Source: Methylomonas koyamae (GTDB lineage Bacteria > Pseudomonadota > Gammaproteobacteria > Methylococcales > Methylomonadaceae). From it: DNA of 47,696 nucleotides. The stretch spans positions 1 through 47,696 of the forward strand of contig NZ_LUUK01000175.1 of the NCBI RefSeq assembly GCF_001644025.1, given 5' to 3'. Shown one piece after another: positions 1 through 6,980 of this stretch. The notes beneath the pieces were generated by a model. That model worked only from the letters and a program-made list of their open reading frames with translations. It did not search any database and was not told the origin of the DNA. The position numbers and the translations under genes are program-made. Within the stretch, counting starts at the first letter, position 1; each line of letters opens with the position of its first letter.

Positions 1-55
1 GGCACCCCAAAGCCCACGCCGCCCATTTGTATTCATCAATTCTAAGGAGAAGCGC

Positions 56-514
56 ATGCCGTCGTTAAATCATTCGCGTTGCCGAGTAGGTTGGCTGCTG
101 GTCGCCGGGCTTTGGTTCGCCGGCCCAGCGAACGCCGGCGAACTCGATCCCAAAGCCATCTCGATCAAATTACCGGATCAAATCGACTGGGTCGCCAACC
201 CCGGCGGCTCGGAAACTGCGGTGTTGGTCGGCGATCCGGCCAAACCGGGACTGTACGTGGTGTTGACCAAATGGAAAGCCCACCACAACAGCCAGCCGCA
301 TTCGCATCCCAACGATCGCTTCATTACCGTCATCTCCGGTACCTGGTGGGTCGGCACCGGCGGCGATTACCAGCCGGACCAATTAAAACCGGTGCCGGCC
401 GGCAGCTTCGTGACCCACTACGGCAAGGAAGTCCATTACGATGGCGCCAAGGACGAAGACACCGTCTTGCAAATCGTCGGCATCGGCCCGGCGACTTCGA
501 CGCCGGCGAAATAA
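56..514 (+). CDS. Exported single-domain cupin protein
   Basis: A 152-residue protein. Residues 1-27 form a Sec signal peptide (basic start, hydrophobic core, expected cleavage after Ala-Asn-Ala), so the mature protein should be periplasmic. The remainder is one small cupin barrel: motif 1 contains His82-Ser-His84 and ends at the Gly-Thr-Trp near 97, and motif 2 is PAGSFVTH...VHYDG around 115-130. The two histidines are plausible metal ligands. The usual glutamate of motif 1 is replaced by Asp/Arg, so metal binding and catalysis are not assured. The ATG is preceded by a good ribosome site (aaggag at 43-48). No operon partner follows; the next 280 bases are degenerate. Substrate unknown. The fold call is firm, the function is not. 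Confidence 0.85.
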   Translation: MPSLNHSRCRVGWLLVAGLWFAGPANAGELDPKAISIKLPDQIDWVANPGGSETAVLVGDPAKPGLYVVLTKWKAHHNSQPHSHPNDRFITVISGTWWVGTGGDYQPDQLKPVPAGSFVTHYGKEVHYDGAKDEDTVLQIVGIGPATSTPAK

Positions 515-521
515 GCATCAA

Positions 522-777
522 CCTGCCGTTAAACCCGCCCAATCGATCTAAGCAGGCTGCCGTCCGGCAATTTGACGAACACTTCGCCGTACAGGCCTTG
601 TTAGACGATCACGGTGTCGCTCAGCAGTTGATCGCCGAATCAGCGCTGGCCGACCGTGGCCACCGCCATTTTATCCAGCGGTTTGGCGGTGAAGTCCAGC
701 GAGACCAGTTTCTCGACAACGACGGCATCCGGTAGAATTTCTAAATGCCAGCTTACGTGCGGATCACCGAGACCCAG
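522..777 (-). pseudogene. Remnant of an unidentified coding sequence with two internal stops
   Basis: Read on the minus strand in one frame, this stretch gives protein-like sequence (LGLGDPHVSWHLEILPDAV ..., then ...QGLYGEVFVKLPDGSLLRS) broken by TGA at about codon 47 and TAA about 13 codons later. The second would be a single-base change from GAA. I do not recognise the family. The composition is like real coding sequence and unlike the flanks, so I read it as a decayed fragment converging on the cupin gene. It could also be chance, as no start or complete domain is visible. Confidence 0.3.
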
Positions 778-801
778 TCAGACTCATCATGACAACTCAC
801 T

Positions 802-986
802 ATGCAAACTGTTAAACAAATTGTCCACGATATTGCCGACCGCCTGACCGAGCAGCTACCTTTGACGATGCCAAGTATGCCATCTATGTGCGGCAGAAGC
901 TTGAGCAATCGTTACAAGCAGCAGCGGAGGTTAAGGTCACATCGCAGGAAGACATGGAAAAATGCTATCTACATGATGCGAGTTGA
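802..986 (+). pseudogene. Frameshifted antitoxin of a type II toxin-antitoxin pair
   Basis: The reading begins MQTVKQIVHDIADRL and then must shift frame near 843-856 to continue as ATFDDAKYAIYVRQKLEQ ... and end with TGA at 984-986. The combined product of about 60 residues has the look of the short antitoxins that precede ParE/RelE-type toxins (an 'A-T-F-D-D ... Y-x-L/I-Y-V-R-Q-K' segment followed by a Gln/Glu-rich tail). It overlaps the start of the following toxin remnant by 14 bases, the usual arrangement. The frameshift should abolish the antitoxin, unless the sequence has an error here. Family assignment is from pattern recognition only. Confidence 0.55.
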
Positions 987-1302
987 ATGGTCTGATCTGG
1001 CTCGAGACGATCTTGACGTTTTAGTCCGTTACATTAGTCGCGACTCGCCTTTTTATGCCCGACGCTTCGGCCAAAAGATCGTGCTTGCCACGCGACGACT
1101 GAAGGCCTTTCCGGAAAGCGGTAGGTAGATTCCAGAAGCTGACGATAAATCGATACGAGAAATTATTGTGCAGAGCTATCGCGTTCTGTACCGTTTGGAA
1201 TCGAATCGCGTGCTGATTCTTGCCATCGTGCACGGCCGCCGTGATACCGCTGGACACGAGAAAAGCCATGGGACGACGCCTAAAAAGGGTATTCGCGGTT
1301 GA
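973..1302 (+). pseudogene. ParE/RelE-type toxin interrupted by an amber codon
   Basis: From the ATG at 973 the frame encodes MMRVEWSDLARDDLDVLVRY ..., typical of ParE/RelE ribonuclease-fold or gyrase-poisoning toxins (an N-terminal 'W-x-x-x-A-x-x-D-L' helix, then ...LKAFPESGR). A TAG at 1126-1128 stops it after 51 residues. The same frame continues with a normal C-terminal half (IREIIVQSYRVLYRLE, then VHGRRD) to TGA at 1300-1302, giving about 109 residues in total, the family's usual length. The upstream antitoxin is frameshifted, so both halves of this module are broken, which is consistent with loss of the toxin first and then the antitoxin. Confidence 0.65.
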
Positions 1303-1337
1303 ACCGAATCCCAAAAGTCGTAAGTGGTCTTTGGGAT

Positions 1338-1958
1338 TTAGAAGATGGTGGCATAACGGTTAGTACATGCGATTGCCGGCCGCGATCGGTTAAAACCTAA
1401 GGTGCAATAGGGTTTCAGCATCCTATTTGGCGCACTTTGCCGCGTTGGTACGTTACCCAGCGTGACGGTGGTGCGCCGCGACAGGTCGTCGTAGTGGTAG
1501 TTGGCCAGACTGACGGTGCCGTTCTCAAATATATCGGTTGGCCGGTTCAGGGCGTCGTAGGTCGTGGTGACGTAGAACGGGGTGGTTTCCGGCCAGGTGG
1601 TGCGGGTACGGTTGCCGGCGGCGTCGACTTGGTAGGACAGGGTTTTGCCGCCCGCGGTGGTGTCGGTCAGACGACCGGCGTTGTCCCAGCTGTAGCTGAC
1701 CGGCCAGCCGGTTTTGTTGGCGGCGGTGCGCCGTCCAAGCAGATCATAGCTGAAGCCGATATTGTCGGCCGAGGTCGGATAGCTGCGGCTCAGTAGGCGG
1801 TTGAGATTGTCATAGCCCAGGTTGACGACTTGACCGCTGCGTTTGCGCAGGCTGGTGACGTTGCTGTTGGCGTCGTAAGCCACCTGTTCAAAGTCGGTCG
1901 CCGAGTTTGTGTGACGTATTTGTTGGTGGAATATATTCATTGAATAACAGTAACTCAT
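1338..1958 (-). pseudogene. Internal fragment of an rhs/YD-repeat gene
   Basis: About 160 of the 206 codons (roughly 1437-1912) are unmistakable YD-repeat sequence of Rhs/polymorphic toxin proteins: repeated motifs such as YDANSNV, YDNLNRL, YDLLGRRT, WDNAGRLTD, VDAAGNRTR and YDALNRPTD, each with the Y/W-D...G-x-R-x signature. Both ends leave the family abruptly: the first 17 codons and everything after about TLGNVPTR are unrelated sequence. So this is a piece from the middle of an rhs gene, without a secretion module, core or toxin tip. A 44-base block (1612-1655) is identical to 4475-4518 in the other rhs fragment. It should not yield a functional product. Confidence 0.85.
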
Positions 1959-1973
1959 AGGTTACCATTAGGC

Positions 1974-2309
1974 ATGATTCAGATTCATGAATATACGGAT
2001 ACCAATGGCCGCAGCCCTTTCGCGGATTGGTTTAATGATCTTGATGCGTCTGTTGCCGCCAAGATAGCAACCACGATTATTCGGCTGGAACAGGGGAATT
2101 TTTCGAATGCAAAAGGTGTCGGTGCCGGCGTATCAGAATTTCGCATCGATTCTGGACCAGGGTACAGAATTTATTTCGGCAAAGACGGCGAGCGACTGGT
2201 GATCCTGCTGGCTGGCGGCACAAAGAAACGGCAACAACAAGACATCGAGAATGCACAATCCAGATGGGCTGATTACAAACAGCGGAAACGCCATAGAGGT
2301 GACAAATGA
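1974..2309 (+). CDS. Type II toxin, HI1419-like RelE/ParE superfamily
   Basis: A 111-residue protein. The C-terminal half carries the family's core (FRIDSGPGYRIYFGKDGERL, then VILLAGGTKKRQQQDIENAQ), matching the COG3657 / phage Gp49-type RelE-superfamily toxins, which are ribosome-dependent mRNA interferases where tested. Length is normal and no residue is obviously lost. The stop overlaps the start of the next gene (ATGA, 2306-2309), so the pair is translationally coupled with the toxin first, as in HI1419/HI1420 and HigBA-like modules. The ribosome site before the ATG is poor. The pair lies between two rhs fragments, which is typical accessory-island placement. It appears intact and may stabilise this debris region. 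Confidence 0.85.
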   Translation: MIQIHEYTDTNGRSPFADWFNDLDASVAAKIATTIIRLEQGNFSNAKGVGAGVSEFRIDSGPGYRIYFGKDGERLVILLAGGTKKRQQQDIENAQSRWADYKQRKRHRGDK

Positions 2310-2620
2310 CTTTAACCCGCAATTTCAAAGATACTGTGATAGCGCGTATCGGGCAAGATACGGAATTTCGCGACGCATTATTACGAGAAGGGATTGAATG
2401 CTTTTTGTCCGGAGATGTGGATACCGGCAAGGCGGTTTTACGAGACTATATCAACGCAACGATTGGCTTTGAGCGACTTGGCGAGGTCACCAATACTCCG
2501 CCCAAAAGCCTGATGCGCATGTTTAGCCAGAAAGGCAATCCGCAAGCCAGAAATCTCTTTGCTGTTATCTCTCAGCTTCAAACCCAAAGCGGCATTCACC
2601 TTGAAGTCAGAGCGGTGTAA
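2306..2620 (+). CDS. Antitoxin, HI1420-like addiction-module antidote (HTH)
   Basis: A 104-residue partner of the preceding toxin. It has the signature order of the COG3636 antidote family: an N-terminal FRDALLREGIECFLSGDVDT helix pair, then KAVLRDYINATIGFERLGE, and the helix-turn-helix with the hallmark PPKSLMRMFS, followed by GNPQARNLFAVISQLQ. It should neutralise the toxin and repress the shared promoter. The ATG overlaps the toxin stop by four bases. Length is normal. I see no decay, in contrast to the broken pair at 802-1302. Confidence 0.85.
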   Translation: MTLTRNFKDTVIARIGQDTEFRDALLREGIECFLSGDVDTGKAVLRDYINATIGFERLGEVTNTPPKSLMRMFSQKGNPQARNLFAVISQLQTQSGIHLEVRAV

Positions 2621-2762
2621 TAAGGTTGTTCGGATCGCATAGCCCACCGCTTCGGTAAACATGCGGCGCAATACTGCTTAGCCTATTGGCACCCTACCGA
2701 TTGCGACTTACGGCCTTGCGGCTGCCATCTGATTTTGCGACGTTATAAGAAGTCGCCGGGTT

Positions 2763-2840
2763 CAACCGCCGGATGCGGAAAACCGCATGTCCTGTGGTGT
2801 GGGAGAGGTGACGGGCGCAATCCAGTCATCCCGACCCGAT
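2763..2840 (+). ncRNA. Group IIC intron 3' end remnant (domains V-VI)
   Basis: Bases 2763-2799 can fold as a group II intron domain V of the IIC class: lower strand aaccgccgg, a six-base-pair distal stem ATGCGG/CCGCAT closed by an AAAA loop (about 2773-2788), a two-base bulge, then the partner strand ending in gtggtgtggg. One lower-stem pair is lost (the expected ccggtggt reads cctgtggt). A domain VI-like pairing and the ending ccgacccgat (2831-2840) follow, as at the 3' end of IIC introns. No intact reverse transcriptase lies upstream. Only the last ~80 bases are recognisable, so the element is dead. The call rests on pattern matching; a covariance-model search would settle it. Confidence 0.55.
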
Positions 2841-2845
2841 CGGCC

Positions 2846-2870
2846 TTAAAAATGGTACGCGGTGCGTACC
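2846..2870 (+). repeat. 25-bp palindromic repeat, copy 1
   Basis: The core GGTACGCGGTGCGTACC (2854-2870) is a perfect inverted repeat with 7-base arms and a 3-base loop, preceded by ttaaaaat. The whole 25 bases recur exactly at 2899-2923. It starts six bases after the inferred intron 3' end. It may be a small dispersed REP-like element or a terminator-like hairpin. Confidence 0.7.
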
Positions 2871-2898
2871 TTTTGATGTTTTCTCCATCTGGAACGCT

Positions 2899-2923
2899 TT
2901 AAAAATGGTACGCGGTGCGTACC
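2899..2923 (+). repeat. 25-bp palindromic repeat, copy 2
   Basis: Exact second copy of the 25-base repeat at 2846-2870, with the palindrome at 2907-2923; the copies start 53 bases apart. The spacer holds no gene. The remaining gene-free stretch to 3048 shows nothing else I can support. Confidence 0.7.
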
Positions 2924-3048
2924 CTACCGGGCTATATGGCGGAACCACGATGCGTTCCGCCTTACGCGGGTTGAAACCCAGGATTTAAACTATGTTTCAT
3001 GTTCTTAGGCTTAATTTTTACCAATGAAGTACGGATTCAGGATCAAGT

Positions 3049-3318
3049 TTAAAATGGTACAGCATTAAAAATTGACAATATATTAAATAAAGACTCTATG
3101 GCAAGTTCCATACCTCTTTTTAACCCAACCTTTTTTATGAACAATTGATAAATTAAAACAGGAAAAAAAACTAATACAACCATAGCGATTTCTATTGCCG
3201 CCAATATAAAGGCAATATTACGAACAATAAGAGACCATGGATTGATGACCAGAATCAGTATGAATACCTGGAAATACATCAAAACTTTTATTTTTGTGGA
3301 TTTCTGATCGTGGTTCAT
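3049..3318 (-). CDS. Small membrane protein downstream of an Rhs tip; possible immunity protein
   Basis: An 89-residue protein from the ATG at 3318 (an in-frame GTG at 3387 would add 23 residues). It has two long hydrophobic segments (about residues 11-34, VLMYFQVFILILVINPWSLI, and about 38-60, IAFILAAIEIAMVVLVFFPV) and a short amphipathic tail. I do not recognise the family. It lies directly downstream of the rhs toxin tip on the same strand, in a clearly AT-rich patch. Cognate immunity genes of polymorphic toxins usually sit there, and membrane immunity proteins often guard against membrane-active or periplasmic tips. That role is inferred from position only. Confidence 0.5.
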   Translation of the reverse strand: MNHDQKSTKIKVLMYFQVFILILVINPWSLIVRNIAFILAAIEIAMVVLVFFPVLIYQLFIKKVGLKRGMELAIESLFNILSIFNAVPF

Positions 3319-3414
3319 ATTTTTTAACCCATTGAGTCTGGCATGCCTAGCAGTTTGGAAATTACCCTGAGCGCTATTAATAAGCACTGCAGGATAATAT
3401 TACAATCTTAAATG

Positions 3415-4545
3415 CTATTTGTAGCTTTTGATTGGCGTAGAAAATGAATTCTTTGTCGAATCAATAAATTGCTGAACTTGATTGTAAGCCCCGCCTAAAT
3501 TTACATTATAAGCAGGAATAGCTGATGATATGCCTTGACCGGCTGCCTCACCTGCTATTTTCAACTGACTAACTAACCCTAAGCCTCCTAAAGTGTTTAC
3601 TGTGTTTTGCCCAATTCCTGAAACAACAGCATCAGTTATCAAGGCATTTTGAACTGCGCCAGGGACAGCGCTAATAGCGCTATAAACTGCGACCTCTGAT
3701 AAATTAATCGTTCCTTTGTTGCCAAAAAACTGGCCAGCGGCATTTCCGGCTCCTCCAATTACAGCCCCCATCCCGGCACCAGCCAATGGAGAGCCAGCCA
3801 AATTTGCACCAAACGTTGCTCCGGTAAGTGCACCAAATCCGGCGCCGATAACCCCACCTTTAATTGTGGCATCCCAATCACCGTCAGACTTAATATAAGC
3901 CGTACCGGCTCCCGCAATACCCCCAATAACAGCCCCTCCAGCTGCTGCAATTAAATTGGCGGCTTCTCCACTAGGATCGATTCGATTAAACGGATTATTC
4001 CCCACATACGCATACAGATTCAAGCCATCCTGATAGCCAATCGGGTCGGTCTGCAAGAACCGGCCGATGACCGGCGAGTACATCCGGGCTTTGTAGTAAT
4101 ACAGGTTGAGCGGGCCGAGCAGCTGTTGGCCGGTGTAGCGGAAGCGGACGCCGGAGGTGGCGTTGGGTTCGCCGAAGGGGCCGTAACTGTAGATCGCGAC
4201 GGCGTTGCCGGTACTGTTGGCCGCGGCAACGATGCTGCCTTGGTGGTCGCTGTACAGCCAGGTTATGTTGGCGGTGCCGCTGCCTTCGTACCAGACCAAG
4301 GGCTCATCGACACCGGGGCCGTGCACGTAACGTCTGAGCAAGCTGCCGGCGCTGTTGTATTCGGCGATCAGCTCGCTGCCGTCGTGGATCAGGTAGGTCA
4401 GGACGCCGGCCAGATTGGTTTGGCTCAAGCGGCCGGCGCCGTCGTAGCCTAGGCTGTTGGTCGAGCCGGTTTTGTTGCCGGCGGCGTCGACTTGGTAGGA
4501 CAGGGTTTTGCCGCCCGCAGTGGTGCCGGTCAGGCAGCGCTTTAA
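3415..4545 (-). pseudogene. 3' part of an rhs gene: Rhs core plus variable C-terminal tip
   Basis: An open frame of 377 codons with no proper start: it is bounded upstream by TGA at 4546-4548, and the sequence beyond is unrelated. The N-terminal part carries YD repeats, then the conserved Rhs core ([36 protein letters not shown], then [14 protein letters not shown]). After this comes a different, more AT-rich ~180-residue tip: two glycine-rich hydrophobic stretches, then [18 protein letters not shown] and a polar end. In Rhs proteins this tip is the toxin. I do not recognise its fold, and the glycine-zipper part suggests membrane contact. Without its 5' portion the protein is probably not delivered, but 'orphan' tips can be reused by recombination. 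Confidence 0.85.
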
Positions 4546-4607
4546 TCACATGCGTTTGAATTTCGGACCGTGTTGCCCGGCGAGCACTTTGCACCAATGC
4601 CTAACGC

Positions 4608-5681
4608 TCACTCCCGAGCCTGCGGGTAGGGGGCCGACAATTTACGGGTTCCGCTCGGTAGCATGCCGTAGATGCCCAGTTTGTGGCGCAAGACGTTGCG
4701 GCTGATGTCCAGCAGGCGGGCGGCCTGCACCTGGTTTTCCTCGCAAAACTCGAAGGCGGTGCGGATCACGGTTTCCTCAATGATGTCGAACAACTTCGGC
4801 GGCGCTTGCTCGCACAAGCGTTGCAGCGCGGTTTCCAGCGAACTGGTGGAGACCGCCGGCCCGGACTGCGGGATTCTGATCCCGGACAGCTTGAAATCCT
4901 CGGGCCGCAGGCGATTGCCGGGACAAACCAACAAGGCCCGATGCACGGCGTTTTCCAGCTCGCGAATATTGCCGGGCCAATCGTAATTCAACAGGGTCAG
5001 TTCGGTGGCCGGCGACAGTTTGATTTCGTTGTATCCCAGACGCTCGCTGTAGACTTTCAGAAAATGTCTGGCGAGCGGCAGAATGTCGCCGGGCCGCTCG
5101 CGCAACGGCAATAATTGGATGGCCGCGACGTTAAACCGGTAATACAGATCGGCGCGAAAATGCGAGGCTGCCACGGCGTCCTCCAGATTGACGTTGGTGG
5201 CCGCGATTACGCGAACGTCCACCGGCGACGCCTGGCGGGCGCCGACCTTGACGACTTCCCGCTCCTGTAGCACCCGCAACAGCTTGGCTTGCAACGATAA
5301 GGGCAAGTCGCCGACTTCGTCGAGGAACAGACTGCCGCGATTGGCGGTTTCGAACCAGCCGGTTTTGGTTGCGAATGCCCCGGTAAACGCGCCTTTCTCG
5401 TAACCGAACAATTCGCTTTCGATCAAATTCTCGCTCAACGCGGCGCAGTTCAAGGCGCCGAACGGTCCTTGCGCGCGCTTGCTTAGCGCATGTATGTGCC
5501 GGGCCACCAGCTCCTTTCCGGTGCCGGTCTCGCCTATGATCAATACCGTCGCGTCGCTGGGCGCGATGCGTTCGATATGCTCCAACAAGTGGCGGGACGA
5601 TGGGTCCTCGAAAACCATCGCGGTAGCGCGCACCGCGCTGGTCTTGGCGCGTTGTTGTTCGTCGAAAGCCAATAGTGTCAT
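4608..5681 (-). CDS. Sigma-54-dependent activator without sensory domain (SfnR-like)
   Basis: A 357-residue enhancer-binding protein: AAA+ domain with Walker A GETGTGKE (50-57), the sigma-54 contact loop GAFTGA (97-102), Walker B LFLDEVGD (118-125) and arginine-rich sensor motifs, then a Fis-type helix-turn-helix (316-335, [20 protein letters not shown]). There is no receiver, GAF or PAS domain; activity must be set by expression level or a partner protein, as in the SfnR family. I place the start at 5681 rather than 72 bases upstream, because AGGGG lies eight bases before this ATG and the paralogue at 45970-47169 starts with the same MTLLAF. It follows the molybdenum hydroxylase genes on the same strand and is their likely regulator. 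Confidence 0.9.
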   Translation of the reverse strand: MTLLAFDEQQRAKTSAVRATAMVFEDPSSRHLLEHIERIAPSDATVLIIGETGTGKELVARHIHALSKRAQGPFGALNCAALSENLIESELFGYEKGAFTGAFATKTGWFETANRGSLFLDEVGDLPLSLQAKLLRVLQEREVVKVGARQASPVDVRVIAATNVNLEDAVAASHFRADLYYRFNVAAIQLLPLRERPGDILPLARHFLKVYSERLGYNEIKLSPATELTLLNYDWPGNIRELENAVHRALLVCPGNRLRPEDFKLSGIRIPQSGPAVSTSSLETALQRLCEQAPPKLFDIIEETVIRTAFEFCEENQVQAARLLDISRNVLRHKLGIYGMLPSGTRKLSAPYPQARE

Positions 5682-5840
5682 GTTTTTTCCCCTGCGCTTT
5701 CCGGCGGCGCGGCCGCCGGAAAGTTCGTTTCCTAAAATTCGTATCCGGTCCACGCTCGAACCGTTTCCAACAGACGCCCCCGGCGATGGTCGGCGGCTTG
5801 ATTCGCCCGCGACCGGCCATGCCCCAGGGTGCCCGTAAAA

Positions 5841-6974
5841 TCAATGCACCATGCTATCGGTTATCGGCGGCGAACCGACTTTACCGGATTTCAGCGTCAA
5901 GGCTTGTCCCCGGCGGCCGGTCAATTCCGCGTGTATCCCGGCCATGATCGATACCGCGATTTCGGCCGGCGTTTCGGCGCCGATATCCAAACCGACCGGC
6001 CCGAACACGCGATAGGCCAGATGTTCGGCATCTTCGCCCAAGTGCCGCAACAGCCGGTCGCGCCGCCGCGCCGGTCCCAACAAGCCGATAAAGCGAATCC
6101 GGCTGCCGCGCAACGCGGCGAGATACCGGCTGTCGTAGTCGATGTGATGCGTCATCAATACCAGGGCCTTGAATTGGCTGAGGTCCAAATGCTCGGCGAG
6201 TTGCTCGGGCGGCGACAGGCAAACCTCGTCGGCACTTGTAAACCGCTCCGGTTTGGCGTAGGCCGGCCGGTAATCGACCACCGTCACCCGCCAGCCCAAT
6301 AATTTGGCGCATTGCACCAACGGCGCGGCATCGTCGCCGCCACCGATCACCAACAAGCGCCAAGGCGGCCGGACCGCATCGTAAAACACTTGAACCCTTG
6401 CCGAGTCGATGCGGTGCTCGGTAATTCTCGGTGATTGTTGCAACAAGCTTTGGAGTGCCGACGTCACGAACGGCATTGGCACGCCCGCCAACAGCGGCGG
6501 CCAGCCGGCGTCGGGTTCCGTCAGAAATTGGCAGTATCCGGCCGGATATTGGGGATGGTCGGATGTCAACACCGTCAACATCACGCCGGTCGACTGGACA
6601 TGCGCCGCTTCGGCTATCCGATCGAGCGGATGAAAGTTTTCGCTAGCCGCCAAGCGCTGCAACAGGATGCGCGCCGCGCCATCGCAGCCCATGCCCAAGC
6701 CCCACACGTCGTCGCCCAATCCGCGCATGTCGTAGAATACGCACCGGGCGATTCCGGTTTCGAACACCGATTTCGCCTGTTCCAGCAGATCGCGCTCGAA
6801 ACAACCGCCGCCCAACAGCCCGTCCATCGCGCCGGATCGCTCGATGACCATTCTGGCCCCGGCTTTTCGATAGGTGGAGCCGAAGGTTTCGACCACCGTC
6901 GCCAGAACCGCATCCTCGCCCCGTTCCCGAAGCCGCTGGTAAGCCGCGATCAAATGCTGGTGTTTATTGGGCAT
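5841..6974 (-). CDS. XdhC/CoxI-family molybdenum cofactor maturation factor
   Basis: A 377-residue protein of the XdhC/CoxI family, which binds and sulfurates molybdenum cofactor and delivers it to molybdenum hydroxylases. The N-terminal domain shows GEDAVLATVVETFGSTYRKA and LLGGGCFERDL. The C-terminal Rossmann-like domain has LLVIGGGDDAAPL, then VVDYRPAYA, and LVLMTHHIDYD. Full length for the family. Its start lies seven bases beyond the stop of the large catalytic subunit, so it is co-transcribed with it. This placement supports a molybdenum hydroxylase needing sulfurated or cytosine-dinucleotide cofactor. Confidence 0.9.
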   Translation of the reverse strand: MPNKHQHLIAAYQRLRERGEDAVLATVVETFGSTYRKAGARMVIERSGAMDGLLGGGCFERDLLEQAKSVFETGIARCVFYDMRGLGDDVWGLGMGCDGAARILLQRLAASENFHPLDRIAEAAHVQSTGVMLTVLTSDHPQYPAGYCQFLTEPDAGWPPLLAGVPMPFVTSALQSLLQQSPRITEHRIDSARVQVFYDAVRPPWRLLVIGGGDDAAPLVQCAKLLGWRVTVVDYRPAYAKPERFTSADEVCLSPPEQLAEHLDLSQFKALVLMTHHIDYDSRYLAALRGSRIRFIGLLGPARRRDRLLRHLGEDAEHLAYRVFGPVGLDIGAETPAEIAVSIMAGIHAELTGRRGQALTLKSGKVGSPPITDSMVH

Positions 6975-6980
6975 CCGCCG

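Noticed and set aside
2846-2923. CRISPR array
   Set aside because: There are only two repeats with a 28-base spacer, each repeat is a tight palindrome with AT-rich flank, and no cas gene is in the window.
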